Assembly: GCA_965153455.1 (NCBI GenBank)
Contig: OZ234494.1
Location: 12,090,001-12,154,000 of the forward strand
DNA: 64,000 nucleotides
Origin: Sphagnum compactum
Taxonomy: Eukaryota > Bryophyta > Sphagnopsida > Sphagnales
Direction of reading: 5' to 3'
Positions 27,356 to 37,878 of this stretch are shown here, one piece after another (the first letter of the stretch is position 1; each line of letters opens with the position of its first letter). A model generated the notes under the pieces. It was not told the DNA's origin and ran no database searches. It saw only the letters and a program-made list of their open reading frames with translations. The translations under genes were made by a program, and so were the position numbers.

Positions 27356-27600
27356 AAAATTGAATTGAATTGAATGATAATCAAATTGAATCCAAATCCA
27401 ATTCAATTTGAATTCAATTCAATTGGATCTAAATTCCATTCAATGTATTTGAATCAAATTTAGGATTTTGAATTTAATGCAATTCAATTTAGGGATTAAA
27501 ATTTCACTCAATTCAATTCAAGTTGCATGCAATGTCATATTTTCATTTGGATGGCACTTAATTTTCACAAAATCAATTCAATTTTTCAGTAGTGCATAAC
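27356..27600. repeat. (AATTG)n-type simple repeat region
   Basis: Degenerate AATTGAATTC/AATTCAATT words recur over about 240 bases on both strands. It is low-complexity and not coding. Confidence 0.65.
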
Positions 27601-27732
27601 AATGTGGAACCCAAGTAAATAAATGTAGGGGAGTTTAACCATGAGGGCATAGTGGGGTGAACAGGTGGCCTCATATCTTTTCAATTGTTTTAAGATTGTG
27701 CAAGGGGTTCAATTGATCGCTAAGAGTTTAAG

Positions 27733-28644
27733 TGTCGCAACATTAATCTTGGGCTCGCGACCACGGCAAGGGCTTGTAAAGGTGCGGGCCAAGAGTGAGC
27801 CCGAGAGTCACATTTCATGCTCTCGGGAATGCAATAGAATGTGAGGGAATGAACCCCACACTCCCAAGTGAGCTCTCACTTTGGGAGTTGGAGTTTTGAT
27901 GGACTCCCGAATTTTCAGAAAGCGATTGCAGGGGTCAAAACCCATTGGATTGAAAAGTTTCTAATATCATTGGAAGCTCTTGGAATCTAGATGTCTAAAA
28001 TGGGTTCGCATGACCCATTTGGATACTTAAAACATAAGTTATGGTCAAAAGAAGGGTCAGGAGTCAAATTACCAATTTGACTCCCGACAATTAAAAGTCG
28101 AGAATCGCCTCGATTTCCTTATGTGCAGGTGGCGTGCCACATACCATTGGAAAGCTCTCGACGAGGGCTACAACTTTGTTTCAGACCTCACCCTAACCCT
28201 AAACCTCACCTCAATTGGAGGTCTGCACATAAAGTTATGAGGCCCAATTTAAGGAATTTCGGGACTCCCACTTGGGAGTTCCGGAACAAAATGCCATTTA
28301 GGTGTTGGCCCCGTGGCCAGGCATAGAGTATACTATAAGGGGGGAAGATGGTGATTTCCCCAAGTCCGGGCCATGGTGAGTCTTGTGAGTCCGTGTTTGC
28401 CCATGGCTCTTCCGTGCACCAAAAGCACTCAAACTATGCACTAACCAACTTGTTGTTTGGTTTGTGCAGGTCCGTGTGAATAATTGACACCTATCACTCT
28501 TCCTAATCCCCATCCCAGAGCTCGAACACACCCCTCCATTCTCAAAGTGTTACGAGCCGGAGAGCGTGCTACAACTCATTACTCTTTCGCTGTTTTCACT
28601 TTAGACTCACATTTGAGTCTATCAAGGAGCTTGGGAGCGTATCA
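27733..28644 (+). mobile_element. Solo LTR, plus orientation, TSD TTAAG
   Basis: A 912-base segment starting TGTCGCAAC and ending GCGTATCA, flanked by the direct repeat TTAAG (27728-27732 and 28645-28649). It is an inverted, diverged copy of 20800-21712. A 'tatactataagg' TATA-like word near 28328 sets the plus orientation. No PBS, gag or pol is attached. Frames at 28123-28326 and 28298-28531 are incidental. Confidence 0.85.
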
Positions 28645-28649
28645 TTAAG

Positions 28650-29826
28650 CCCATTTTACAACCTTTTTTTTTAAAATTTTAATCTTAGTTTAAAATTTGG
28701 TCCAATTTGCTCATCTATGAAGCAAATTACAAATCCAACCATTAGATTCAAAGTTTTAAAACTCATAGTTCTTTAATACAAATTATATCAGTAATCAAAC
28801 AAATAATAATGAAACAAAATTAGAATGAACTCATATAGGATTGGGCAAGTGCTACCCAAGATTGTATATGAAGATTCACTAACCAAATAAAACTTTTGAC
28901 GTGGATTATTGCATATTCCAATATGGCACTCACAATGACTTATTACTCACTCACAAAAAAATACATCAAAACAAATCGCAATTTTTGAAGGAAGAATGAA
29001 ACCATGCAACTTTTGTGTGAATGTGAGAATCCATGACAGCAAATTCAAAAGGAACGCAATGTTGGAACTCATGGGCTACCTCATAAATGAGTTCGGCCCC
29101 CTCACACGTGGGAAAGTCATTGCATAGGGTTTTCTTGACAACCCCCTCCCTAAATCCACTTGGATGTGCTCAAGTGGCAAACAGTTAGAAAGATATTCAA
29201 TTTGTGCACCCAATGAAAAAATAAAAAATAAAAATATTTAAATCTCTGCCATCTACTTCGATTTACCAAACCAAAACAGCTCAGTTTTGGCTTATCCGGC
29301 AGTTAGGGGTTAAGTAAAAAGCTGGTAACTTACATGGGCATTGGCCATCTTCAAGATTTTTCCATTTAAATTCACACACTTCTTTTTTGATAAGTAGATC
29401 TAGCTATGGCAATATATACATTAAAAAATTCATATGTGATGCATCTTCATACCTCAACTTGATTTTTTTTCAAAAACATATATATTATATTCAAACTTAG
29501 ACCTGATTATGCTCCCAAATACAAAGAGCACACTTGTCCCTCCATTCCCAAAAGATGAAATGTACCAAGACCAGTGTGGTATGTCAAAAGCCTAATACTA
29601 GTCCAACACTGGTTACAACATGAACAACTGCAAAGGCTCAAAAGGGTGAGATCCAACAGAACAAAGATTGCATGTGAGTACATAGAAGATAAATTGCTAG
29701 TTTTAGATTATATACAGTGTCTTTTTGTTTTTTTGCAGAACCAGGAAAAAAAAGTTGTAAAACCATATGCCACACATCAAGGTCTGGGTGGTAGATTATG
29801 TCATTTTTTTATCACATTATATGACA
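28650..29826. other. Intergenic DNA left of the Helitron cluster
   Basis: No gene is supported. The frame at 29574-29843 runs into the first Helitron end and shows no domain. Confidence 0.5.
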
Positions 29827-30195
29827 CTAGTAGGTACCCGTGACCTTCGGACACTGTGAAATTTCTTCCTTTCCCCCTCTCCCCAAAACCCAAAAAAGGA
29901 AAAAATTGGCTGCACTGATTGCATACCGAGCCTTCCTCAGTGCCTGCCTGAAATTTTTATTATGGGCCAGTACCCCTTCATAACAGGATGGATCCCTATT
30001 GTGCTATAAATAGGGCAGAATGGGCAATTCCCTGAAAGAGTGGAGTTTTGCAATTTAAGAAGGGCCCGCACCCTCCCTCCCCCCTCTTTGCCTTGGATGG
30101 ATGGAGGGACGGATGGATGACGGGATGGACGACCGGATGGATGGATGGAAAGGATGACCGCCAACCACAACAGGACAAAACCTAAAATATTATTA
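29827..30195 (-). mobile_element. Short Helitron of the cluster family
   Basis: The plus strand starts CTAGTAGGTACCCGTGACC, the inverted 3' terminus of the cluster family, preceded by A. The family 3' end on the minus strand is the stem GTGTCCGAAGGTCAC followed by GGGTACCCACTAG. The right side carries the family's GGATGG/GGACGACC words and a degraded 'ggacaaaacc' end. Most of its body (about 29864-30170) is repeated in the next element, including 'ctataaatagggcag'. No coding sequence. Confidence 0.7.
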
Positions 30196-30218
30196 TCTTA
30201 TATATAAAAGCTACAGTG
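30196..30218 (+). other. Stranded Helitron 5' end fragment
   Basis: After an A, the sequence reads TCTTATATATAAAAGCTACA and GTGA, typical of a plant Helitron 5' end. The 'atataaaagctacagtga' part recurs at 52231-52250, where it begins the plus-strand Helitron. Here it is joined directly to an inverted 3' terminus of the other family. Confidence 0.55.
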
Positions 30219-30939
30219 ACCCGTGACCTTCGGACACTGTGAAGTCCCCCAAAAGTGAGTGGGGGGAGAGGGGGGAGCAAAAAAAGACAAAATTATCAAA
30301 TATATTTGGTTGGTTTTGAGTGTGTAGTCAAAGATATAGAAGCATGATTACAGTTGTTTACTTCATATCCGGCTTTATAGCCAGTTTTGGCACAATCTTC
30401 TTGAGGAAGGTCGTCACATTTTTCTATGGAAGATCCCCACTGTGGCTACAAACAAAAAATCTTAGAAAAATAAAATAAAAAACAACACTGCTAGGGACGA
30501 CTTGGGGTCGGTCCCTCCTGGCAACTACCTCCTTACTATGAGATAAATTGCCACATGAATGTCTCCTCCATTCCATGGATGGATGACGGGACCCCCACCC
30601 CCAATAGAAAAAAGAAAAAATTTCTCCCTTTCCCCCTCTCCCCAAAACCCAAAAAAGGAAAAAATTGGCTGCACTGATTGCATACCGAGCCTTCCTCAGT
30701 GCCTGCCTGAAATTTTTATTCTGGGCCAATACCCCTTCATAACATGATGGATATCTATTGTGCTATAAATAGGGCAGAATGGGCAATTCCCTGAAACAGT
30801 GGAGTTTTGCAATTTAAGAAGGGCCCGCGCCCTCCCCCCGCCTCTTTGCCTTGGATGGATGACGGGACGGACGGATGGAAAGGACGACCGGATGGAAAGG
30901 ACGATCGCCGCAAGCCGACAAAACCACCGATATTATATA
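30219..30939 (-). mobile_element. Helitron with chimeric left end
   Basis: The left end keeps CCCGTGACCTTCGGACACTG but lacks CTAGTGGGTA. In its place are the last bases of a plus-strand Helitron-like start (30196-30218). The right end has the family signature 'acaaaaccaccga' followed by 'tattatata' at 30939, where the next CTAG begins. The right half repeats the body of 29864-30170. No RepHel sequence. Confidence 0.7.
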
Positions 30940-31247
30940 CTAGTGGGTACCCGTGACCTTCGGACACTGTGAAGTCCCCCGGATTGTTTAAACCATATTT
31001 ATTTTCTTTAAACCGGGAGCATGCCTCTCTCGGGCAAGACAGTTCCGGCGGATGCGCAGGTCCTCCAAAGGGGCCTCCTCTTCCTCTTCGTTCATTGGTT
31101 TAATGAGGGTTGTTGTGTTGAAGGGGGGGAGAGATAGGTGAAGAGGTCCGTTCTGTGGGAAAGGTAACCAGGGAAACAAAAGGGATCCCAAGTTCTAGTG
31201 TAAATCGGGAATTGTTTTTGTTTCCCTAGTGTAAAGTCGACTAAAAT
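30940..31247 (-). mobile_element. Internally deleted RepHel Helitron
   Basis: It starts CTAGTGGGTACCCGTGACC preceded by A. After the terminal hairpin and the 'cccccgg...tttaaacc' motif it jumps to the RepHel start region: on the minus strand near 31094 a frame begins MNEEEEEAPLEDLRIRRN and continues RLARERHA-like for about 26 residues before unrelated sequence. The RepHel leader ('gttgttgtgttgaagggggg') is also kept. This is an internal deletion derivative of an autonomous element. The 5' end is not the canonical one; the limit at 31247 is set by the next CTAG. Confidence 0.75.
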
Positions 31248-31289
31248 CTAGTGGGTACCCATGACCTTCGGACACGGTGAAGTCCCCCC

Positions 31290-32335
31290 TTTCTTTAAAC
31301 CTGGTTCATGTTTTAGTTTTTCCTAGAAACTTTTATCTTATTTATTTATTTATTTATAAGTGTTTTCTGTTTTTATTATTATTTCGTATAATAATAATAA
31401 AGTGTTTCTTTTTCACTTTTGTATTTTTGTTTATTTGGATGCAAGTTTGAAGTTTGGAGAAAGAAGACGCACCTCATTCTTTTTCAAGTAGGGTTTCTTT
31501 TCATTATTATAAGTTTTATTTTTTTCTTATTTTTTACTCTTTATTTGGTTTCTTCATTTTTTTTAAATTTTTTTGTCTTTTAAAATTATTTTATTGTATT
31601 TCCCTTTCCTTGTTTCATTTGTTTCCATGCCTTTTTTATAGTTTTTGCGTTTTTACTTTTTTTTTGTTTATGTTTGTTTCATGTTTTTATTTTTTCTATT
31701 TTTATTTTGCCTATCTTCATTTTTTTTCTATTTTCTTTTTCAAAAAGATTCTAGTTTTTCAAATATATTTTATAATGAAAATAATTTTAAAAAACTTTTG
31801 TATTTTTGTTTGATTAGATGCAGGTTTGAAGTTTGGAAAAAGAAGACAAACCTCATTTTTTTTTCAAGTATGGTTTTTTTCTCTTTCTTTTGCTCTCTGT
31901 TTTGTTTCTTATTTTTTGTCATCTATTTTTTAGTTTTCTTTTAAGATTATTTTACTGTATTTCCCTTTTTTGTTTCATGTTTAAATATATTTATTTTATA
32001 TGTTTTCATTTTTTTTCTATTTTTAAGTGTTATAAAAAAGTTTCTATTTGTTAAAGTGTTTTTATGTTTTTATTTTTTCTCTAGTTTTTTCCCTTTTAAA
32101 AATATATATTTGTTCTGTTTTTTTCTTTTTGGTTACAACTTTGTTTCATATTTTTAATTTATTAATAACTTGTTTTCTTCTTTTTTAATTTCAAATTTTT
32201 AATTTGTTGCTACCGCTTTCGTCGTCCTCCTCCTCTTCCATCATCTTCTTCTTCAGGGATGAGGAAGTTGGACGGATGGAAAGGACGACGAAAGTAGGGT
32301 TTTTTTTCATTATGTTTTCTTAATGTTTTTCTTCA
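31290..32335. other. T-rich segment between two Helitron 3'-end motifs
   Basis: Extremely T-rich on the plus strand. The block 'gtatttttgtttatttggatgcaagtttgaagtttgg' type sequence at about 31420-31490 is repeated at about 31800-31870 and again in copy 2 at about 44580-44650. Near 32270 the words GGACGGATGGAAAGGACGAC recall a 5' subterminal region, suggesting a nested Helitron. Frames at 31454-32054 are low-complexity products and not genes. Confidence 0.55.
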
Positions 32336-32455
32336 GACACTGTGAAGTCCCCCGGTTTTTTTAAACCGTATTTATTTCAAAAAAAAATTTATTTCAAACA
32401 GCTACACATCATGAATGTAGCTTCTCGCGGAGCCATTTAAGAGATGCATGCAACT

Positions 32456-35400
32456 TCAAAGGAGGGCTTCTTCGTACACAACATTGCGCATAAGGCCAAT
32501 CCGGCCATGCATAGTGTCTGGCAATAGAACTTTGATGTTCGCTGGTGCCTTGGCACGTGAAAAGGCAACATAAAGTTGGCCATGCGAAAAAACGTCATCT
32601 GCGAGATGAAGGCCAACATGAGAGAGGGTCTGCCCTTGAGACTTGTTAATAGTCATCGCATAGGCTAGCCGCAAAGGAAATTGCTTCCTTGCAAATGTAA
32701 ATGGCAAACCGCTGTTATCGGAAATGAACTTAATGCGCGGGATAAAGGCCACATTACCAGCCCCTTTGCTTGTGATGATCTCAGCCTCAACGACTCGCAT
32801 CGTGAAGCGTTGAATAATCAGGCGTGTCCCATTGCATAGCCCAGCCAATGGGTCGAGATTGCGCAACAGCATCACTGGTGCGCCAATCTTGAACGACAGC
32901 TTGTGTGAAGGCATGCCACTGACTTCCAAAGTGTTGAGGAACTCAGAAGGGTATGTGTTCGCCACTTCCATGTCCTCTGCGAAATCCGCACTAAGGAAGT
33001 CAACTTGTGCGCCTGGAAGGTAGCTTAAAACCATCACGTTTATTAACGAAACCTCCTTGTTGCGAGGAGCCAAAATCGCGCGCTCACGCAAATACTCGTT
33101 TGTGACCTGGCCCTCGTGTAGTTGAGGGTAGATGGCCACAGCCATGGCTCGTGTGTCCGCGGGACGGAGTTTCATCATGTCTGGACATTTGATGTAGTCC
33201 TCATCGATGGTTTCTAACTCGTTGTTGCCAAGACAAAGAAGCCAGTCTGCAAAAGTGCGATTCCCAAGATCAGGGTGAACAGCAATGGCATCATCGGCCC
33301 GCATATTTTCCGAAAGACGGAATACCTCAACAGATTCCCATAGGTAGGAGTTCTTGATCGATGCAGAGACAATGTCTGCATGGGATCCCCGGGGAATGAC
33401 CGGAAGGACCTGGCGAAAGTCCCCTGACATGACGAAAACAATGCCGCCAAAGGGCTCATTCCTGTCTGTAAGGTCACGCAAAGTTCGATCCACCGCTTCA
33501 AAAGCGAGCTTATTAGTCATAGGAGCTTCATCCCAAAGGATGAGTTTCGTTTGACGGATTAGCGCCGCTAAATCATCCTGTTTACGAATATAGCATAAGG
33601 ACGTACAGTCGAGTGCGATCGGGATCTTCAGGTACGAATGGGCCGTTTGCCCTCCTGAGAGCAGAAGTGCAGCAATGCCTGAAGAGGCGACAGCAAGTGC
33701 AATATCGCCACACGAACGCACAACGTTCAAAATCAAGTTTTCAATGTAGGTTTTACCCGTTCCACCGGGGCCATCGATAAAGATGACTTTAGCGTGATGG
33801 GCAGCATATGCGCCATCATAGGCTGCACGTTGCCCATCATTGAGGCTCTCAATGGCCGTAGCCACCTTGATTTGCAAGACCTCGACATTGTAGTCGCGCT
33901 CCACCTCAAGCAGGCGATTGGTCTCTAATCGATCAAAGGCAACAGAGGGGTAGGAAGGCCAAAATCCTCGAGAGTTTTGCTAAATTTGGCAAGCGCATCC
34001 CGTAAGGAATGTAATGCCCAACTTTCAATTTGCTCAATGGACGGTTCCACTATACCGCGACGTTGCAATGCTACCTTGCAATCATCGCAAATGTGCTCCT
34101 TGTACTTGTCCCAGAGCATGCGCGGCTCACTTGGAACGCCAAAGGCCAAGATGGTCACAAACAGAGATCGCAATTGCGCACCTGTTTGCATGACAACTGC
34201 TTCTCCTAAGCAGGCATTCCACTCGTCATCCGAGTCATACAAACCAAGCGCAATGCACGCTGATTTGAATGTGTCATGGACAACACCGTTAATTGTGCGA
34301 AGAACTTCAAAAGAAACAGCACCTTTGACCTTCGTTAACAATGTACGCAAGAAATAGCGTTCGCCAGCGGAAGGACTAACGAAATAAAGGCGCCCGACAC
34401 AGCACCCTCTCTGCCGGATGGTCCATTTTTTCGTCCCATTGGTCCATGTAAACACAGAAGGAAAATCCATGTACGTGACTTTTCTTGCCAAGGGGTAATC
34501 AATATTGGCTTGGAAGTATTCGGTGAGCGTTGTTTTCTGGTTTTGCTCGCTATTAATAGTTTCAAAAATACTGGCACTTTCATTGTACATGACTTGATGC
34601 ATTCCAGGCTCGTGCACGGCAAGGCGTGTGATAGACGGTGTCCCTTCATGCATTCTAAAAGAGAAAAGACGCCACGATGCCTCAGAAGTAGAGACATAAC
34701 GTCCTTCAAGGTATGCTTTAATTTCATCGTGGTTTTGCCCCTCACCAGTAGCAACAACCACCTGCGCATTGTTCTCCTGGCCATGCCTATTCGCCTGCCT
34801 TTCGACAACGGCAATAGCACGGTCAGGTCCCTTGTACACATATTTGTACATGTACTTGACGGCAGATATGGACGAACATATCTCCACGTTGATGTGCGCG
34901 TGGTACTTGGTTGCCAAGTGAAGATTATACGGGACAATCCACCGGTTATCCACCACGCGTTGCATCTTTGGATCTACAAAAATGCGGGTTTGACGGCGTC
35001 GGTACTCGGGGTACCCGTCAACATCACAGCGCGTTTCTTCACTAAAGGAACGTGGGTACCTTTTCTTGCACTTTCCCTGCTCCATGCATTATGCGTTGAG
35101 AAAATCCGGACCACATGGCCCATGCACCATGCACGAAGTGACCGTCTCGTATGCCTCAGGATGGCGTATCGAATCCGGAATCTCGGCTGATACCATCGAA
35201 TCGAAGTCCTCGGTGGTGCGCAATTTTGACGCTTCATCTAAAATGAGCAAAATGTGTGCGTGGGGCAAGCCTCTCTTTTGAAACTCGATGACCCAAATTT
35301 TAGCAATCACATTGCCAAGAACACCGTCTTTGATGTCCCTCAAAAGGGTGTCAAGTTTCAAATTGAAAACGCGAGTTACTAACTCTGGGCGATCCTTGGC

Positions 35401-37440
35401 AATCTGCCCCAGGAGAAGCGCATCTGTAATCTCTTTCTATTTAGGGTTACAGGTAAATGTGACAAAAAGGTCCGGCTTACCAAATTTGCGGACCCTGGCC
35501 ATGGCATCTTGGTACAATTGGCCCATGGCGCGCTCACCACCCTGGAATGACGACGGGAGAATCATCTTCTGCCCGACGTCGTTCCCGAGAACGTCGCCAG
35601 CATTCAATGCATCTTGAAGACCATTGTACAGGTCGCAACGCAACTGTCGTTGGTTCTCGCGAATAAACTTCAAGCGGTTCTGTTCAGTACATGCATACGC
35701 GTCAACAATGAATTGTTGCAAAAGCCTTCCGGCTCGTAGAATCCATTCCTGGTTGACGCGATGCTGTAGCATGTATGCATAATATTGAAGCATGGTGACG
35801 CGCGCAGAACCGCGTTTACCACCTACTGTATTCTCGTCATCCTGGATGAACATGGAACCATCCCATTGAAATCCATTCAATGGGATGCCGTCATGCCATC
35901 CGTTGCGTCCATCTGGGAAGAGAAGGACGTAGTGCAGTGGTGCGTATGCACTGTGCAGGGGAGAAACGCGCTGAAAATAGCCATTAGTCGAACGCAGAAC
36001 AATGTCGCGTGCGTCTACTTCATCCACATCGCCCCCAACCATCAATGCGCCAACTTCGTCAACAGTTGGCGCATTATAACATCGCAAATTAGTGCGACGA
36101 TCGTTCACCAAACGAAGACTTAGCTCAATAGCCCCGCCTTGGAGCCGTTCCGCGGCCGTTTGGTAGATGATGGCATAGGGGTTGCATGCATGTAACATCG
36201 TTTGCAACGACTGCATGGTGTCCCTATTCAAGCCGCCAAAATTGCCCATCCGGCCATCAAGCTCGACATGCGGATCGCTGATGTATAGTTGGGCGAATTT
36301 TCGCGCCTCGCCAGGTTGAGGAAGTAGACTCCCCATCCTGTGGTAAAGCTCACCGCGAAGACGGTAAGTATAATTGCCAGGTTGGGCAACACTGGTATCC
36401 AGGTTGGCCCCCACAGACGTGAAGGCTAACGCACTGTTGTAAGAGCGGATGTGCTGACGAAAGTCTTTCGCATCCGTTTCTTTACCTGTAAGGAGCCGCC
36501 TGAGTGGCTCTGGTGGGGGTGCCAACGGGGGCAGCGTCACTTTACCTTGTGCGCAGCACAGTGTAAATTGCGGATTGGCGCACGAACTTGATGCGGCACG
36601 CTCTTCCAAAAAGTGTAGGGCGCCGCACTTGCCACACATAGTGGTCATTTCACCTAAAGTGTGGCGAAGACCACGATGGCTGCCATCAAATTCATGGCGC
36701 GCCAAAGGTATCATTTGATTCCCACCTTGGTTTGCGCGATCTAGTTCACGCTGGGCACTATGTGCTTGACGGTCAATGTTTCGAATTTCTTGGCGACGCT
36801 TTTCCGGCAATTGCTCATGCTGGCATTGGTGAGCCTGAGGATCCGTGTTATGCATTTCCTGTTGCCTATCAGAATGCAAAAGTGTCTGGGCGTTAACATG
36901 CCCAACATTTTCTAAAGCAATTTGCGCATCGTTGCACGCAGTTCTCTGAACTACCCGCCAGCTGGCATTCGCTGCATTCTGCGCATCGTTGTGCGCAGTT
37001 CTCTTAACTGCCCGTAGGTTGGCATCCGCCATAATCTGGGCATCGCTGCGCCATTTGGCATCTGCTGCAATCTGCCCATCGCTACGCACAGCCCTCTGAA
37101 TTGCCTGCCAGCTGGCATCCGCAGCAATTTGCGCATCACTACGTGCAGCTCTATGAGTTGCCCGCCGGTTGGCATCTGCCGCACATTGCTTCTCAGATCG
37201 AGCAGCGTGCCTCTCCCGAGCAAGACGATTTCGACAGATGCGCGGGTCCTCCAAAGGGGTTGCCCGCCGGCTGGCATCCGCAACAATTTGCGCATCACTA
37301 CGCGCAGCTCTATGAGTTGCCCGTCGGTTGGCATTTGCCGCACGTTGCTTCTCAGATCGAGCAGCATGCCTCTCCCGAGCAAGACGATTTCGACGGATGC
37401 GCGGGTCCTCCAAAGGGGCCTCCTCTTCCTCTTCGTTCAT
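32456..37440 (-). pseudogene. Helitron RepHel transposase, copy 1, inactivated
   Basis: It is colinear with the intact protein at 44813-49648. The start at 37440 opens the same MNEEEEE N-terminus, but the Arg-rich repeat is longer: the zinc-finger-like Met is residue 265 instead of 212. Lesions visible by comparison are TGG to TAG at 35437-35439 within the FVTFTCNPKW motif, CAA to TAA near 35086-35091 (after DFLNA), loss of one base in a G-run near 33945, and a 9-base in-frame deletion near 33809 (GVINAYAAHH becomes GAYAAHH). The helicase half still reads as 482 codons with GPGGTGKT, LWDEAPM and NKSQGQTL. The HUH motif (LPHAH) survives in the middle frame. It cannot make a full-length protein without several suppressions. 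Long plus-strand frames here are antisense shadows. Confidence 0.9.
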
Positions 37441-37613
37441 TGGTTTAATGAGAGTTCTTGTGTTGAAGGGGGGGGAGATAGGTGAAGAGGTCTATTCAAA
37501 GCAAAGTTGGCTGGAATGAGCTCACATTGCGTCCCCTTTCCACATGTCGGAACTCCAGAAATCATAATCTTCAGGGCCTCCATTCTTGCCGAGGCCTAAA
37601 CTAATTTTGCCAG

Positions 37614-37637
37614 AGGAAAAAAAAAAAAAAAAAAACC
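37614..37637. repeat. Poly(A) run in the RepHel leader region
   Basis: About 22 A residues occur just outside the RepHel start. The equivalent run in copy 2 (about 49819-49836) is shorter. Confidence 0.7.
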
Positions 37638-37878
37638 AATAAGTCGAAATATTTTGATGGTGCAGCAGCAGCAGCGCTTTGGAATTCTGCCTGGACAACG
37701 AAGATAGAATTGTGAAAACAATGTGAAACTGGCTAAATTTACAGCAATATTCCTTCCATCAGAAATGCTTTCCAATTTGCAATTCAGGAAATTTCTTCAA
37801 TGCACCTTGGCTGCATCCCCTTTCCAGAAGCCGGAACTCTAGAAATCATAATCCTCTTAAAAGACTGATCAATATCAA

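Noticed and set aside
31454-32054. Phe-rich 'membrane protein' frames
   Set aside because: Translation of a T-rich segment inside the Helitron 3' region; composition is entirely Phe/Leu/Tyr/Cys.
34510-35190. 226-codon plus-strand frame, repeated at 46877-47557
   Set aside because: Exactly antisense to RepHel in both Helitron copies; conserved only because the opposite strand codes for the transposase.
37101-37519. Overlapping plus-strand frames at the RepHel N-terminus, and counterparts at 49289-49724
   Set aside because: Shadows of the Arg-rich repeat on the minus strand; no independent motif.
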